Source: SIG299 sp964632165 (lineage in GTDB: Bacteria > Bacillota > Clostridia > Lachnospirales > Lachnospiraceae). Taken from it: DNA of 64,000 bases. The stretch is from NCBI GenBank assembly GCA_964632165.1, contig CAZWCZ010000004.1, positions 1-64,000 on the forward strand. Direction: 5' to 3'. Made by a program: the position numbers and the translations under genes. Positions 43,984 to 53,536 of this stretch are shown one piece after another (the stretch's first letter is position 1; every line of letters begins with the position of its first letter). The notes under the pieces were generated by a model. That model was given only the letters and a program-made list of their open reading frames with translations. It was not told the origin of the DNA and did not search any database.

Positions 43984-44012
43984 ACGGCAGGCAGTACATT
44001 GTCTGCCGTTTT
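43984..44012 (+). terminator. Hairpin terminator after the DUF4015 gene
   Basis: ACGGCAGGCA (43984-43993) pairs with 44000-44009 with one G-U, followed by only four T. It may allow read-through into the DUF4349 gene, for which no promoter was seen. Confidence 0.55.
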
Positions 44013-44037
44013 GTGGTTAAAAAAGGAGGACGTTGTA

Positions 44038-45006
44038 ATGAAACACAAAGCAGTGAAAAAATGGATGGCTTTAGGGCTGACAACAGCATTGGCACTCGGA
44101 ATGACAGCATGTGCATCTGCAAACGACAAGATGGCAATGACGGGAAATAGCGGATATCTTGAGGAAAAATGGAATGATTTGGAGGCATGGTCGACGGCAG
44201 ACGGTGACTACATTGAGGAAAAGCCGGAAACTGATGCCACCCTGAGCGGACAGGAAGTAATTGAAGCGTCGGAAACCCGAAAAACAATAAAAACCGCAAA
44301 ACTGACGTTGCAGACATTAGATTTCAGTACATTTGTATCTGCTCTGGAACAAAAAGTGAAGGAGGCAGGGGCTTATTTTCAGTATGCAGACGTGACAACT
44401 TCTTATTCCGGAAGGAAATATGCTTCGTATACCGTCCGTGTACCGGAAGAAAATCTGGAAGAATTTTTAAAAGGAATTGACGGGATAGCAACAGTGACAA
44501 ATAAAGTGTTGGGTGAGCAGGATGTGACGCTTTCCTATGTGGATACACAGAGCCGGATCAAGGCATTGGAAACCGAACAGGAAACATTGCTTTCACTCCT
44601 GGAAAAAGCAGACAGCCTGGATTCGGTCATTCTGTTGCAGGAACGGTTGACAGAAGTAAGATATGAGCTGGAAAGTTATAAGACAAAGCTGCGTACATAC
44701 GACGATAAGATTTCATACAGCACGGTAAGCATTACCGTGAATGAAGTGCAAAAAGTAACAGAACCACAGCCGAAAACGGTTTTGGAACGGATACAGAGCG
44801 GTTTTGGCAATACAGTGGAGACGATCATTGAGAGCGCACAGGATGTGTTCGTCTGGGTGGCAGTCAACATTCCGTATCTTGTATTCTGGGGACTGATTGC
44901 AACTTTTGCCGTATTTTTTACCAAAAAGAAAAGTAAGAAAAGAAAACAGAGAAAGTTAGAAAAACAACATGCAGAAAACGGAACAGAAATGGGTAGTAAA
45001 GAATAA
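44038..45006 (+). CDS. DUF4349 lipoprotein
   Basis: A 322-residue membrane protein. A signal peptide ends in the lipobox MTAC with Cys25, followed by an acidic linker. The DUF4349 domain (about 78-270) includes a coiled coil (SRIKALETEQETLLSLLEKA). A C-terminal membrane helix (about 285-303) and Lys/Arg-rich tail follow. It is thus anchored at both ends, by lipid and helix. Function is unknown. ATG 44038 has AAAGGAGG upstream. recJ begins inside its last codons, overlapping by 38 bases. Confidence 0.88.
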   Translation: MKHKAVKKWMALGLTTALALGMTACASANDKMAMTGNSGYLEEKWNDLEAWSTADGDYIEEKPETDATLSGQEVIEASETRKTIKTAKLTLQTLDFSTFVSALEQKVKEAGAYFQYADVTTSYSGRKYASYTVRVPEENLEEFLKGIDGIATVTNKVLGEQDVTLSYVDTQSRIKALETEQETLLSLLEKADSLDSVILLQERLTEVRYELESYKTKLRTYDDKISYSTVSITVNEVQKVTEPQPKTVLERIQSGFGNTVETIIESAQDVFVWVAVNIPYLVFWGLIATFAVFFTKKKSKKRKQRKLEKQHAENGTEMGSKE

Positions 45007-46741
45007 AAAAGCAGATTTTGACGCAATCTGCCGGGAACAGAATATTACAGAAGTAACCGCACGGCTTTTGGTCAACCGCGGGCTTTGCACAAAGGAAGAG
45101 AGGGATGCTTATCTGCATCCTTCTCTTTTGACACTTTCAAAACCGGAGCAGTTGAAAAATGCAAAAAAAGCAGCAGAGATATTAAAAGAAAATATCAGAA
45201 GCGGGAAAAAGATCCGTATCATCGGAGATTATGACGTTGACGGGATCATTTCGGTCTATCTGCTTTTTTGTACGCTGAAAAAGGCGGGAGCCGTCGTGGA
45301 CTACCGGATCCCGGACCGGATCCGTGATGGATACGGTATGAATGAGGAAATGGTGGAAGAAGCAGTGAAAGACGGGATTGAAACGCTTCTGACCTGCGAT
45401 AACGGGATAGCGGCAATGGGACCGGTACAAAAGGCAAAGGAAGAAGGACTCTGTGTTATTCTGACAGACCATCATGAAGTGCCGACAGAGGAGACGGAAA
45501 ACGGAACAAAACAAAAGCTTCCGCCTGCAGATGTGATCGTCAATCCAAAGCAGGAGGGGGAAACAACACCGTTCCCGGGCATTTGCGGTGCCGTTGTTGC
45601 CTATAAGGTAATGCTTTGCCTGGCGGAACTGACAGGAATCTCACAGGAGTGGATGACATCGCTTCTTCCGTATGCGGCATTAGCTACGGTTTGTGATGTG
45701 ATGGAACTGTGCAGGGAAAATCGTACGATCGTTTCCATTGGACTGCAGAAGATGAGGGAGTGCGAGGATTATGGGATCAATGCCCTGATCAAGGAAAATC
45801 AGCTGACAAAAGAAAATCTGAGCGGATATCATTTCGGATTTGTGCTGGGGCCGTGCCTGAATGCGTCAGGACGCCTGGACACGGCAGAAAAAGGCTTGGC
45901 GCTGCTGCTTTCTGAAACACCGGAGGAAGCAGAAAAGCTGGCAAGAGAGGTAACAGAACTGAATAATGTCCGAAAAGCAATGACAATGCAGTATGTCCGG
46001 GAATGTAAGGAGAGAATACTGAAAAGAGAGGAATTGCCTCCGGTTTTGGTGGAATATCTGCCAGAGTGTCATGAAAGCCTGGCGGGGATCATTGCCGGCC
46101 GCCTGAGAGAACAGTTTTATCGGCCTGTCATCGTATTGACGGATGCAGAGGACGGATGTAAAGGATCCGGCCGTTCCATTGACGGATACCATATGTATGA
46201 GGCATTGTGTGAGTGTAAGGATCTTCTGACCAGATTCGGAGGCCATCCAAAGGCAGCTGGGCTGTCATTGCCAAAGGAAAATGTTGAGGTATTTCGAGAA
46301 CGTCTGATTAGCAACTGCAGGTTAAATAAAGAGCAGTTGTGTGAAAAAATTTCCATTGATATCATTTTGCCTTTTGGGCTTGTGACGGAGCGTGTTATTG
46401 AGGAACTGGTCCTGTTGGAGCCGTATGGTATGGGAAATGAAAAACCGTTGTTTGCCGAACGCAATCTGAAGGTAAGACGTGCAATGATATTGGGAAAAAA
46501 TGCAAATGTATTAAAACTCTGTGTAGAAAACGAGTACGGGAAACAGTTTGATACGTTGTATTTTGGAGATTTGGATGAGTTTCAGCAGAAGGTGCAGGAA
46601 AAATACGGAGAAGACGAAGTGCGGCGTATGTTTCAGGGACGGGAAAATACAGTTCGCTTTTCGATGATCTATTATCCGGACAAAAATGAGTTCCGAGGGA
46701 TGGTTTCACTACAGGCAGTCATGCGAAGTTTTCGTATCTGA
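44969..46741 (+). CDS. recJ: Single-stranded-DNA-specific exonuclease RecJ
   Basis: 5'-3' ssDNA exonuclease in recombination and mismatch/base-excision repair. Motif I IIGDYDVDGI lies near 86-95, the DHHE motif near 167, NASGRLDTAEKG near 295 and the DHHA1 motif FGGHPKAAGL near 415. A C-terminal OB-fold follows. At 590 residues it is normal. The ATG at 44969 is the only good start and lies inside the DUF4349 gene. Its ribosome site is weak, so coupling to the upstream gene is likely. Confidence 0.95.
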   Translation: MQKTEQKWVVKNKKADFDAICREQNITEVTARLLVNRGLCTKEERDAYLHPSLLTLSKPEQLKNAKKAAEILKENIRSGKKIRIIGDYDVDGIISVYLLFCTLKKAGAVVDYRIPDRIRDGYGMNEEMVEEAVKDGIETLLTCDNGIAAMGPVQKAKEEGLCVILTDHHEVPTEETENGTKQKLPPADVIVNPKQEGETTPFPGICGAVVAYKVMLCLAELTGISQEWMTSLLPYAALATVCDVMELCRENRTIVSIGLQKMRECEDYGINALIKENQLTKENLSGYHFGFVLGPCLNASGRLDTAEKGLALLLSETPEEAEKLAREVTELNNVRKAMTMQYVRECKERILKREELPPVLVEYLPECHESLAGIIAGRLREQFYRPVIVLTDAEDGCKGSGRSIDGYHMYEALCECKDLLTRFGGHPKAAGLSLPKENVEVFRERLISNCRLNKEQLCEKISIDIILPFGLVTERVIEELVLLEPYGMGNEKPLFAERNLKVRRAMILGKNANVLKLCVENEYGKQFDTLYFGDLDEFQQKVQEKYGEDEVRRMFQGRENTVRFSMIYYPDKNEFRGMVSLQAVMRSFRI

Positions 46742-46765
46742 GGAGTCGCTTTTTGTAAAGCGGTA

Positions 46766-46774
46766 TGCTATAAT
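46766..46774 (+). promoter_or_regulatory. Extended -10 promoter of trmO-lacZ
   Basis: TGCTATAAT at 46766-46774 is an extended -10 with no clear -35 (CGCTTT at the expected place). Confidence 0.55.
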
Positions 46775-46875
46775 ATTGCCATAAAGGCGGCGCAGGGAAA
46801 AACGGAGTCCACGGAGAAAGTCTGAGGGAGCAGAATCCGGGGGATACCGGTCAAACGGAAAGGATGAAGCATGAA

Positions 46876-47568
46876 ATGGAGAAACTGGAATTTCAGATAA
46901 TAGGTCATGTGGAGAGTGATTTTCCGGACAAGTTTGGCATTCCGCGACAGAGCGGACTGGCAGAACATCTGATGGCAAGGATCGTCCTGGAAGAAGAATT
47001 TCGGGTTCCGGAAGCATTGCGCGGACTGGAATCGTATTCTCATTTATGGATCGTGTGGTATTTTTCGGAAACAGACCGAAAGGGAGAGTGGTCGCCGACG
47101 GTTCGGCCGCCGCGTCTTGGTGGGAACAAAAGAGTCGGGGTGTTTGCTACCCGTTCTCCGTTTCGACCGAATCCGATCGGTTTAAGTTCCGTAAAAATAG
47201 AAAAAATTGAGAACGATCCAAAATCGGGGCCGGTGATCTATGTATCCGGAGCGGATCTGATGGACGGGACACCGATCCTTGATATTAAGCCGTATCTTGC
47301 TTATGTGGATGCTCATCCGGAAGCAGCGGAGGGGTTTGCACTGAACAAAAAGGACGGAGTGCTTAAAGTGCAGATCGTTCCGGAACTGTTGGCGTTAGTA
47401 CCGGAAGAAAAGCAGCAGGCACTGTTGGAAGTCCTGGGACAGGATCCAAGACCGCAGTACCAGACTACAGAAGACAGGATATATAAGATGTGCTTTGCAG
47501 AGCATGAAGTCTGGTTCAGCGTAAAAGAGGATACTCTTTATGTAGTAAAAATACTAGAAAACAGATAA
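46876..47568 (+). CDS. trmO: tRNA (N6-threonylcarbamoyladenosine(37)-N6)-methyltransferase TrmO
   Basis: SAM-dependent beta-barrel methyltransferase (TsaA/TrmO/UPF0066) that methylates t6A37 to m6t6A37 in tRNA. FATRSPFRPNPIGLS near 85-99 and DLMDGTPILDIKPYL identify it. At 230 residues it matches E. coli TrmO. ATG 46876 is preferred because AAAGG directly abuts the earlier ATG at 46864; either is possible. lacZ starts 11 bases after the stop, so the pair is probably co-transcribed. Confidence 0.92.
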   Translation: MEKLEFQIIGHVESDFPDKFGIPRQSGLAEHLMARIVLEEEFRVPEALRGLESYSHLWIVWYFSETDRKGEWSPTVRPPRLGGNKRVGVFATRSPFRPNPIGLSSVKIEKIENDPKSGPVIYVSGADLMDGTPILDIKPYLAYVDAHPEAAEGFALNKKDGVLKVQIVPELLALVPEEKQQALLEVLGQDPRPQYQTTEDRIYKMCFAEHEVWFSVKEDTLYVVKILENR

Positions 47569-47579
47569 GGGAGAGTAAC

Positions 47580-50426
47580 ATGCGAATTTATGAAGATCCG
47601 ATGAAAACAAGTGAGAACAGGGAGACAGCAAGGAGCTACTATATCCCGGGAGGATGCTCGGAATACCGGCTGTTGAACGGGGAGTGGCGATTTGCTTACT
47701 TTGATCGTGATGTTGATGTGCCGGAAAAGATAGAAGACTGGAAAACGATACCGGTTCCGTCGTGCTGGCAGCTGGAGGGGTATGATGATCCGAATTATAC
47801 CAATATCAATTATCCGTATCCGTGTGATCCACCGTATGTGCCGGATGACAATCCGTGCGGGATCTATGAAAGAGAGTTTGAACTGGAACGTGTCTGGGGA
47901 AATGTTTATTTTGTATTGGAGGGGGTATCGTCCTGTGCATTTGTGTCAGTAAACGGTACGTATGTCGGATTTACCCAGGGAAGCCATTTACAGGCAGAAT
48001 TTGATATTACGGATGTTGTAAAAGAAGGAACCAACATCATTACGGTAAAAGTGCTGAAATGGTGCTGCGGAAGTTATCTGGAAGATCAGGACTTTTTCCG
48101 GTTTAACGGAATTTTCAGAGACTGCTATCTGCTGCAGCGACCGGTGGGACATATCTGCGATATTGAGCTGATCCCAGACGGGACAACGATCCGCGTGCAT
48201 GCCGATAAAGCGGCACAGATCCGCATTTATAAAGGGGAGCAGCTTTTGGCACAAACAGAAGAAGACGTGACGGATTTTTTACATGAGGTTGAAGAACCGG
48301 TGCTTTGGAACGCAGAAAAACCGTTTCTTTATACGGTAATTCTGGAAAGAGACGGAGAGATCATCACACAGAAAACAGGACTCCGTACGATCGAGATCTC
48401 GGATTCATATGAACTTTTGGTAAACGGAGTATCCGTGAAGCTGCATGGGGTCAATCATCACGACACGAGCAAGTATCGCGGCTGGTGTCAGAGCGAAGAA
48501 GAGCTTCGCAAGGATCTGCTTTTGATGAAAGATCTTAATATCAACTGCGTCAGAACGTCACACTATCCTCCGACACCAAAATTTTTAGAATTGTGTGATG
48601 AACTTGGATTTTATGTGATCTGTGAAACAGATATTGAAACACACGGATTTTTAAGAAGACTTGCCAATGTGCAGTATGGATTTGATATGGATTCCAATGC
48701 GTGGCCGGCAACCATGCCGGAATGGAAACATGAATTTGTGGAGCGCATGGAACGTATGGTGGAATATCATAAGAACCGTGTCAGCATTTTAATGTGGTCT
48801 ACCGGAAATGAAAGCGGTCACGGGTGCAATCACGTAGAGATGATCCGTTGGACAAGAAAGAGAGATGCGACAAGGCTGATCCATTGTGAGGATGCTTCCA
48901 GAAAGGGACAGAATCATAATGCCGATGTATATTCAAGAATGTATCCGAGCCCGCAGGAAGTGGAAAAGTTTGCGGTAACGGATGACATCAACATGCCGGT
49001 CTTTCTGTGTGAATATGCCCATGCCATGGGAAACGGACCGGGAGATATTTATGAATATAATGAAGTATTTGACCGATATCCGAAACTTATCGGCGGATGT
49101 GTCTGGGAGTGGGCAGATCATGTGGTGGTAGAAGACGAGGTACAAAAATACGGCGGTGATTTTAAAGGAGAACTGACGCATGATGGAAATTTCTGCTGTG
49201 ACGGCATTGTGTTTGCTGACCGTACGTTCAAAGCAGGAACAATGGAAATGAAGGCAGCATATCAGCCGATCCGGACAACGTATGCGGATGGTGTGCTTTC
49301 TGTGTATAACCGTCTGGATTTTACGAATTTAAGTGAATATGAATTTATTTACAGGATTGAGGCAGATGGAAAAATGACCGTTGAGGAAGAGGCAGTACTT
49401 CTTGCGGCAGCTCATACAACCGTAGAGATACCGATAGACTATGAACCGGTAGAATGCTGCTACGGTGTATATCTGAATACGGAGTTAAGAAAAGACGGTA
49501 AAGTATATGCACAGACGCAGCACGAACTTCCGGCGAAAAAGTGTATGGCACAGACCATCGTTCCGGAAACGGAATATGCGCAACTGACAGAGGATACCGA
49601 AAACATTTACGCTGTCGGAGAAGGATTTTCCTATGTCTTTTCCAAGCATTACGGTACGTTTGTGTCCATAGTGACCGACGGAGAAGAACAGCTTGCCGGA
49701 AAAGGCAGTCTCTCTGCTTTCCGCGCACCAACTGACAATGACCGGAATGTACAGTATTATTGGGCCAATTTAAATATCTGGCAGGGAGAAAATCTCAATG
49801 TACTTTGGAATAAAATATACCGCTGCACGATAGAAAACGGGAAAATAGTGACGGAAGGTTCCCTGGCAGCAATTTCAAGAAGTCCGCTTATGAAATTTAC
49901 ACTTTCCGTTGCTGTTGCAAAAGACGGAACGATAGAAATGGATCTGAAAGGCAGAGTAAGGGAAAACGCTTATTGGCTTCCGAGACTTGGATTTGAATTT
50001 TGTCTGCCGGCAGAAAGTAAGGAATTTGCTTACTATGGACATGGACCGATGGAAAGTTATGCGGATATGTGCCACCATGCTCCGATCAGCTTATATGAAA
50101 GCAATGCGGAAAAGGAATATGTACCTTATGTTTTCCCTCAGGAACACGGAAACCATAATCGGGTAAAGATGCTTCGCATCGGAAAACTGGAATTCCTTGC
50201 AAAAACAGAATTTGAGTGTAATGTTTCAAAATATACGTCGCAGTCTTTGTTTGCGGCGAAACATACAGATGAACTGACGGAAGATGGTAAGATACATTTG
50301 AGAGTGGATTATAAGGTGTCCGGTATTGGTTCCAATTCCTGCGGACCGGCACTGGATCCGAGATATCGTTTAAACGAAAAAGAGATCTCATTTGGATTCT
50401 TTATAAAAAGATATCAGCCGGTTTAA
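47580..50426 (+). CDS. lacZ: Beta-galactosidase, GH2 (LacZ type)
   Basis: Glycoside hydrolase family 2 enzyme of 948 residues with the five-domain LacZ layout: sugar-binding domain, Ig-like domains, TIM barrel, and C-terminal Bgal_small_N (SAFRAPTDNDRNV). The acid/base Glu near 410 is in STGNESGHG and the nucleophile Glu near 478 is in LCEYAHAMGNGPG. It has no signal peptide, so it acts in the cytoplasm. The stop codon overlaps that of convergent kdgK by 2 bases of coding end inside a terminator hairpin. Probably hydrolyses lactose-like beta-galactosides. Confidence 0.95.
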   Translation: MRIYEDPMKTSENRETARSYYIPGGCSEYRLLNGEWRFAYFDRDVDVPEKIEDWKTIPVPSCWQLEGYDDPNYTNINYPYPCDPPYVPDDNPCGIYEREFELERVWGNVYFVLEGVSSCAFVSVNGTYVGFTQGSHLQAEFDITDVVKEGTNIITVKVLKWCCGSYLEDQDFFRFNGIFRDCYLLQRPVGHICDIELIPDGTTIRVHADKAAQIRIYKGEQLLAQTEEDVTDFLHEVEEPVLWNAEKPFLYTVILERDGEIITQKTGLRTIEISDSYELLVNGVSVKLHGVNHHDTSKYRGWCQSEEELRKDLLLMKDLNINCVRTSHYPPTPKFLELCDELGFYVICETDIETHGFLRRLANVQYGFDMDSNAWPATMPEWKHEFVERMERMVEYHKNRVSILMWSTGNESGHGCNHVEMIRWTRKRDATRLIHCEDASRKGQNHNADVYSRMYPSPQEVEKFAVTDDINMPVFLCEYAHAMGNGPGDIYEYNEVFDRYPKLIGGCVWEWADHVVVEDEVQKYGGDFKGELTHDGNFCCDGIVFADRTFKAGTMEMKAAYQPIRTTYADGVLSVYNRLDFTNLSEYEFIYRIEADGKMTVEEEAVLLAAAHTTVEIPIDYEPVECCYGVYLNTELRKDGKVYAQTQHELPAKKCMAQTIVPETEYAQLTEDTENIYAVGEGFSYVFSKHYGTFVSIVTDGEEQLAGKGSLSAFRAPTDNDRNVQYYWANLNIWQGENLNVLWNKIYRCTIENGKIVTEGSLAAISRSPLMKFTLSVAVAKDGTIEMDLKGRVRENAYWLPRLGFEFCLPAESKEFAYYGHGPMESYADMCHHAPISLYESNAEKEYVPYVFPQEHGNHNRVKMLRIGKLEFLAKTEFECNVSKYTSQSLFAAKHTDELTEDGKIHLRVDYKVSGIGSNSCGPALDPRYRLNEKEISFGFFIKRYQPV

Positions 50427-50437
50427 CGGCTGATATC
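50405..50437 (-). terminator. Terminator of kdgK overlapping both stop codons
   Basis: GATATCAGCCG (50410-50420) pairs perfectly with 50427-50437; the loop holds the stop codons of lacZ and kdgK. On the reverse strand five T follow the stem (A at 50405-50409). The forward strand has no T run. Confidence 0.8.
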
Positions 50438-51508
50438 AAAACTCATATTCATGATGTTGCGGATGCTGTTTACATCATCGGTAATGTTGGCATCACCGCG
50501 GATGGTATGTTTGATGACACTGCTTGCAACGGCAAAATTCAGCATTTCCATCGGAGCGTAGTGATTCATCATGGCATAGATGAGACCACTGGCAAAGGCA
50601 TCACCGCCGCCGACACGGTCTAAGATATTAAAGCGGAAGAGACGGCTTTCAAAGGTATGACCATCGTACCACATAAATGCCTTTAAGCTGTTTTCGCTGC
50701 CGCTGTGTGCATATCGCACATGGCGTGCAATACATTTCAAATTCGGATAGCGTTCTACAAAACGACGAAAGACTTCATCCTGCTGTTCGTACGTGGGCTG
50801 CAGGGGAAGCCCGTCTTTGAAGTCACCCTTTGCCGGATCATATTCGTCTTTACACAGATGATATGGTTCGATGCCGAACAGGACATCAACATAAGGCAGG
50901 CATTCAGTACAGAAATCTCTGGCTTCTTCCCAGCTCCATAAAGAACTGCGGAAGTTTCCGTCCCAACTGATGGTCAGCCCTTTTCGGCGTGCTGTTTTCA
51001 AAACTGTCATGATCAGATTGCGGCAGTTTTGACAGAGAGCAGGAGTGATGCCGCTCAAATGCAGCCAGTCAGATCCATCCAACATGGAATCAAAATCTAC
51101 ATTGCTGTAGTCATATTCCGTAAAAGCACTGTTTTTTCTGTCATAGGTTACTTTGCTTGGACGGATGCCGTATCCGGTTTCCAGATAATAAGTACCGAGA
51201 CGATGGGTAGGTGTTTCTTCCGGAGTACTCAGGATCATCGGAGTACAGTGGACGTCATTGCTCCGAAGCATACGGACGGCACTTTTTCCGAGGCTGTTAT
51301 TTGGAACGACGCTGAAAAAGGTGCTGTCGATGCCAAGATTGGCAAGAGCCAGGGCGATGTTGGCTTCGCTGCCGCCGTAGCTTGCCTCAAAATCATTTGC
51401 AACACGGATCTTTTCGTAATTAGGCGGTGAAAGGCGGAGCATGATCTCGCCGATGGTAAAGAATTTCGGACTTTCATTGTTTTTTAGTAACGGGTTAAAA
51501 TGTTCCAT
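50423..51508 (-). CDS. kdgK: 2-dehydro-3-deoxygluconokinase-like PfkB sugar kinase
   Basis: PfkB/ribokinase-family kinase. EASYGGSEANIALALANLG near the N-terminus binds substrate, and the C-terminal DRVGGGDAFASGLIYAM holds the catalytic Asp and anion hole. Sequence style and length (361) fit KDG kinase, which phosphorylates 2-keto-3-deoxygluconate, but other sugars are possible. ATG 51508 follows AGGAGG. It is last in a probable three-gene reverse unit after the ABC-F gene (26-base gap). No KDPG aldolase is seen in the window. Confidence 0.82.
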   Translation of the reverse strand: MEHFNPLLKNNESPKFFTIGEIMLRLSPPNYEKIRVANDFEASYGGSEANIALALANLGIDSTFFSVVPNNSLGKSAVRMLRSNDVHCTPMILSTPEETPTHRLGTYYLETGYGIRPSKVTYDRKNSAFTEYDYSNVDFDSMLDGSDWLHLSGITPALCQNCRNLIMTVLKTARRKGLTISWDGNFRSSLWSWEEARDFCTECLPYVDVLFGIEPYHLCKDEYDPAKGDFKDGLPLQPTYEQQDEVFRRFVERYPNLKCIARHVRYAHSGSENSLKAFMWYDGHTFESRLFRFNILDRVGGGDAFASGLIYAMMNHYAPMEMLNFAVASSVIKHTIRGDANITDDVNSIRNIMNMSFDISR

Positions 51509-51534
51509 AAAACCTCCTTTTAAAATCCTAAAGG

Positions 51535-53493
51535 CTATTCTGCCAGTTGTTCCCATTCTTCCATCAGACGCAGCAGTTGTTCGGAAGCGTCGTCTTTTTC
51601 TTTTGTGATCTCCATCAGCTTTGTATGATCGGTATAAACGGATTCGTCGGCAAGAAGGACATCCAGTTCTTCGTTTCGCATTTCTAAACGTTCGATCTCT
51701 GCTTCAATCCGCTTTAGATCGTTTTGACGCTTGCGAATGCGTGCCTGTTCTTCTTTTTGCTGTTTCCAGTCCGTTTTTCCGATAGAAGCAGTATCCGGCA
51801 AAACTGCAGACAAAATGTTTCCTGCATTGGAGCCGGACGGAGTCTTTCCGACACCGTAACCGATGCCGTGCAGATAGATGCGTTCCATAGCTTCTTTATG
51901 TTCCAGATAGTAGTCGTAATTTCCCTGATAAGCAATCAGATGCCCGTCAGTCAGATCAAGGATCCTGGTTGCTGTTTTGTTGATGAAATAACGGTCATGG
52001 GAAACGTATAAAACGGTTCCTGTATAATTGAGGATGGCATTTTCCAAAATTTCTTTGGACATGATGTCCAGATGGTTGGTAGGCTCATCCAGGATCAGAA
52101 AATTAGACTCAGAGAGCATTAACTTTGCCAAAGAGACACGGCCGCGTTCACCGCCGCTGATGTCTTTGATCTGTTTGAATACATCATCACCGGTAAACAA
52201 AAAGGCAGCAAGTGCATTCCGTACCTGTGTGTTGTCCATGTTTGGGTACGTATCCTGCAGTTCGGCAAACAGAGTTTTTTCCATATGAAGTACCTGATGT
52301 TCCTGATCGTAATAAGCAATGTGTACTTTGACTCCCGGTTTGATCTCACCCGCATCCGGAGAGAGAATCCCGTTGATCATTTTTAAAATGGTAGTTTTTC
52401 CTGTTCCGTTATTTCCGATGATGGCAACTTTTTCTCCGCGCTTGATCTCAAAAGAGAGGTCGGTAAATAAAGTCCGGCTGTCAAAAGACTTGGAAAGTCC
52501 GGTAACGGAGAGTACGTCGTTTCCGCTGGTGATCGAAGGCTCCAGGCAGATGCGCATACCGTCGGATTCTGCAAGGGGTTTTTCAAGACGTTCTATTTTG
52601 TTAAGCATTTTTTCACGGCTTTCTGCCCGCTTGATGGATTTTTCACGATTAAAGGAACGCAGTTTTGCGATAACTTCTTCCTGATGCCGGATCTCACGCT
52701 GCTGATTGAGATAATGCTTTAACTGTTCCTCGCGCTGTTTTGCTTTTTTTTCTGCATAGGTACTGTAATTTCCGGCAAAGGTCTGAGCGTTTGTGTGATC
52801 CAGTTCTACGACTTTTGTCACTACTTTGTCCAAAAAATAACGGTCGTGGGCAATGACTACAACAGCACCGTGATAGTTGGAGAGAAAACTTTCCAGCCAT
52901 GAAATGGACTGCATGTCCAGGTGATTGGTTGGTTCGTCTAACAGAATCAGTTCCGGCTTTTTTAAGAGAAGTTTGCCAAGGGCGATCCTTGTCTTTTGAC
53001 CGCCGGAAAGAGTATTGACATGCTTACTGAATTCGGATTCTTCAAAACCGAGTCCTTTCAGAATGCCGACTACCTCGCTTTTATAGGCATATCCGTTCTG
53101 CAGTTCAAATTCATGATTCAGGCGGGAATAAGAGGAGAGAAGCTGTTCCAATGCCTCTCCCTCGGCAAGTTTCATGTCATGTTCCAAAGAACGGATGGTT
53201 TCTTCCATCTGAAGGAGTTCTGCTTTAGTTGAAAGCAGTTCATCATAGATGGTATTTTCCGAAGTCAGATCCTGATGCTGGGAAAGATAACCAAAGGAAG
53301 TCCCTTTGGCAAAAATGACTTCACCGGTATCGGGAGTGAGTTCACCGACAATGATTTTGAACAGGGTGGATTTCCCTGCACCGTTAATGCCGACAATGGC
53401 TGCTTTCTCGTTTTCGTTGACATGAAAGGAAATCCCGTTCAGGATTTCCTTTTCTCCAAAATGTTTTGTTATGTTGTTACATGCAAGTATCAT
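51535..53493 (-). CDS. ABC-F family ATPase
   Basis: Duplicated ABC ATPase without membrane domain, 652 residues. Walker A motifs GINGAGKST (35-43) and GNNGTGKTT, signatures LSGGQKTR and ISGGERGR, and two LDEPTNHLD Walker B motifs are present, with the ABC-F linker helices between. A long C-terminal coiled coil (about 580-652) follows. ABC-F proteins act on ribosomes (translation factors or antibiotic resistance); which type is not decidable here. AAGGAG is 4 bases before the ATG; upstream residues are not part of the gene. Confidence 0.93.
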   Translation of the reverse strand: MILACNNITKHFGEKEILNGISFHVNENEKAAIVGINGAGKSTLFKIIVGELTPDTGEVIFAKGTSFGYLSQHQDLTSENTIYDELLSTKAELLQMEETIRSLEHDMKLAEGEALEQLLSSYSRLNHEFELQNGYAYKSEVVGILKGLGFEESEFSKHVNTLSGGQKTRIALGKLLLKKPELILLDEPTNHLDMQSISWLESFLSNYHGAVVVIAHDRYFLDKVVTKVVELDHTNAQTFAGNYSTYAEKKAKQREEQLKHYLNQQREIRHQEEVIAKLRSFNREKSIKRAESREKMLNKIERLEKPLAESDGMRICLEPSITSGNDVLSVTGLSKSFDSRTLFTDLSFEIKRGEKVAIIGNNGTGKTTILKMINGILSPDAGEIKPGVKVHIAYYDQEHQVLHMEKTLFAELQDTYPNMDNTQVRNALAAFLFTGDDVFKQIKDISGGERGRVSLAKLMLSESNFLILDEPTNHLDIMSKEILENAILNYTGTVLYVSHDRYFINKTATRILDLTDGHLIAYQGNYDYYLEHKEAMERIYLHGIGYGVGKTPSGSNAGNILSAVLPDTASIGKTDWKQQKEEQARIRKRQNDLKRIEAEIERLEMRNEELDVLLADESVYTDHTKLMEITKEKDDASEQLLRLMEEWEQLAE

Positions 53494-53536
53494 AAGACTC
53501 CTTGTGGAAAATGAGGTCTGTATTCTTATTTTCCGT

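Noticed and set aside
44969..45006. Overlap of the DUF4349 gene and recJ as a frameshift or fused gene
   Set aside because: Both products are complete at their ends: the lipoprotein has its basic tail, and RecJ begins with a normal N-terminus.
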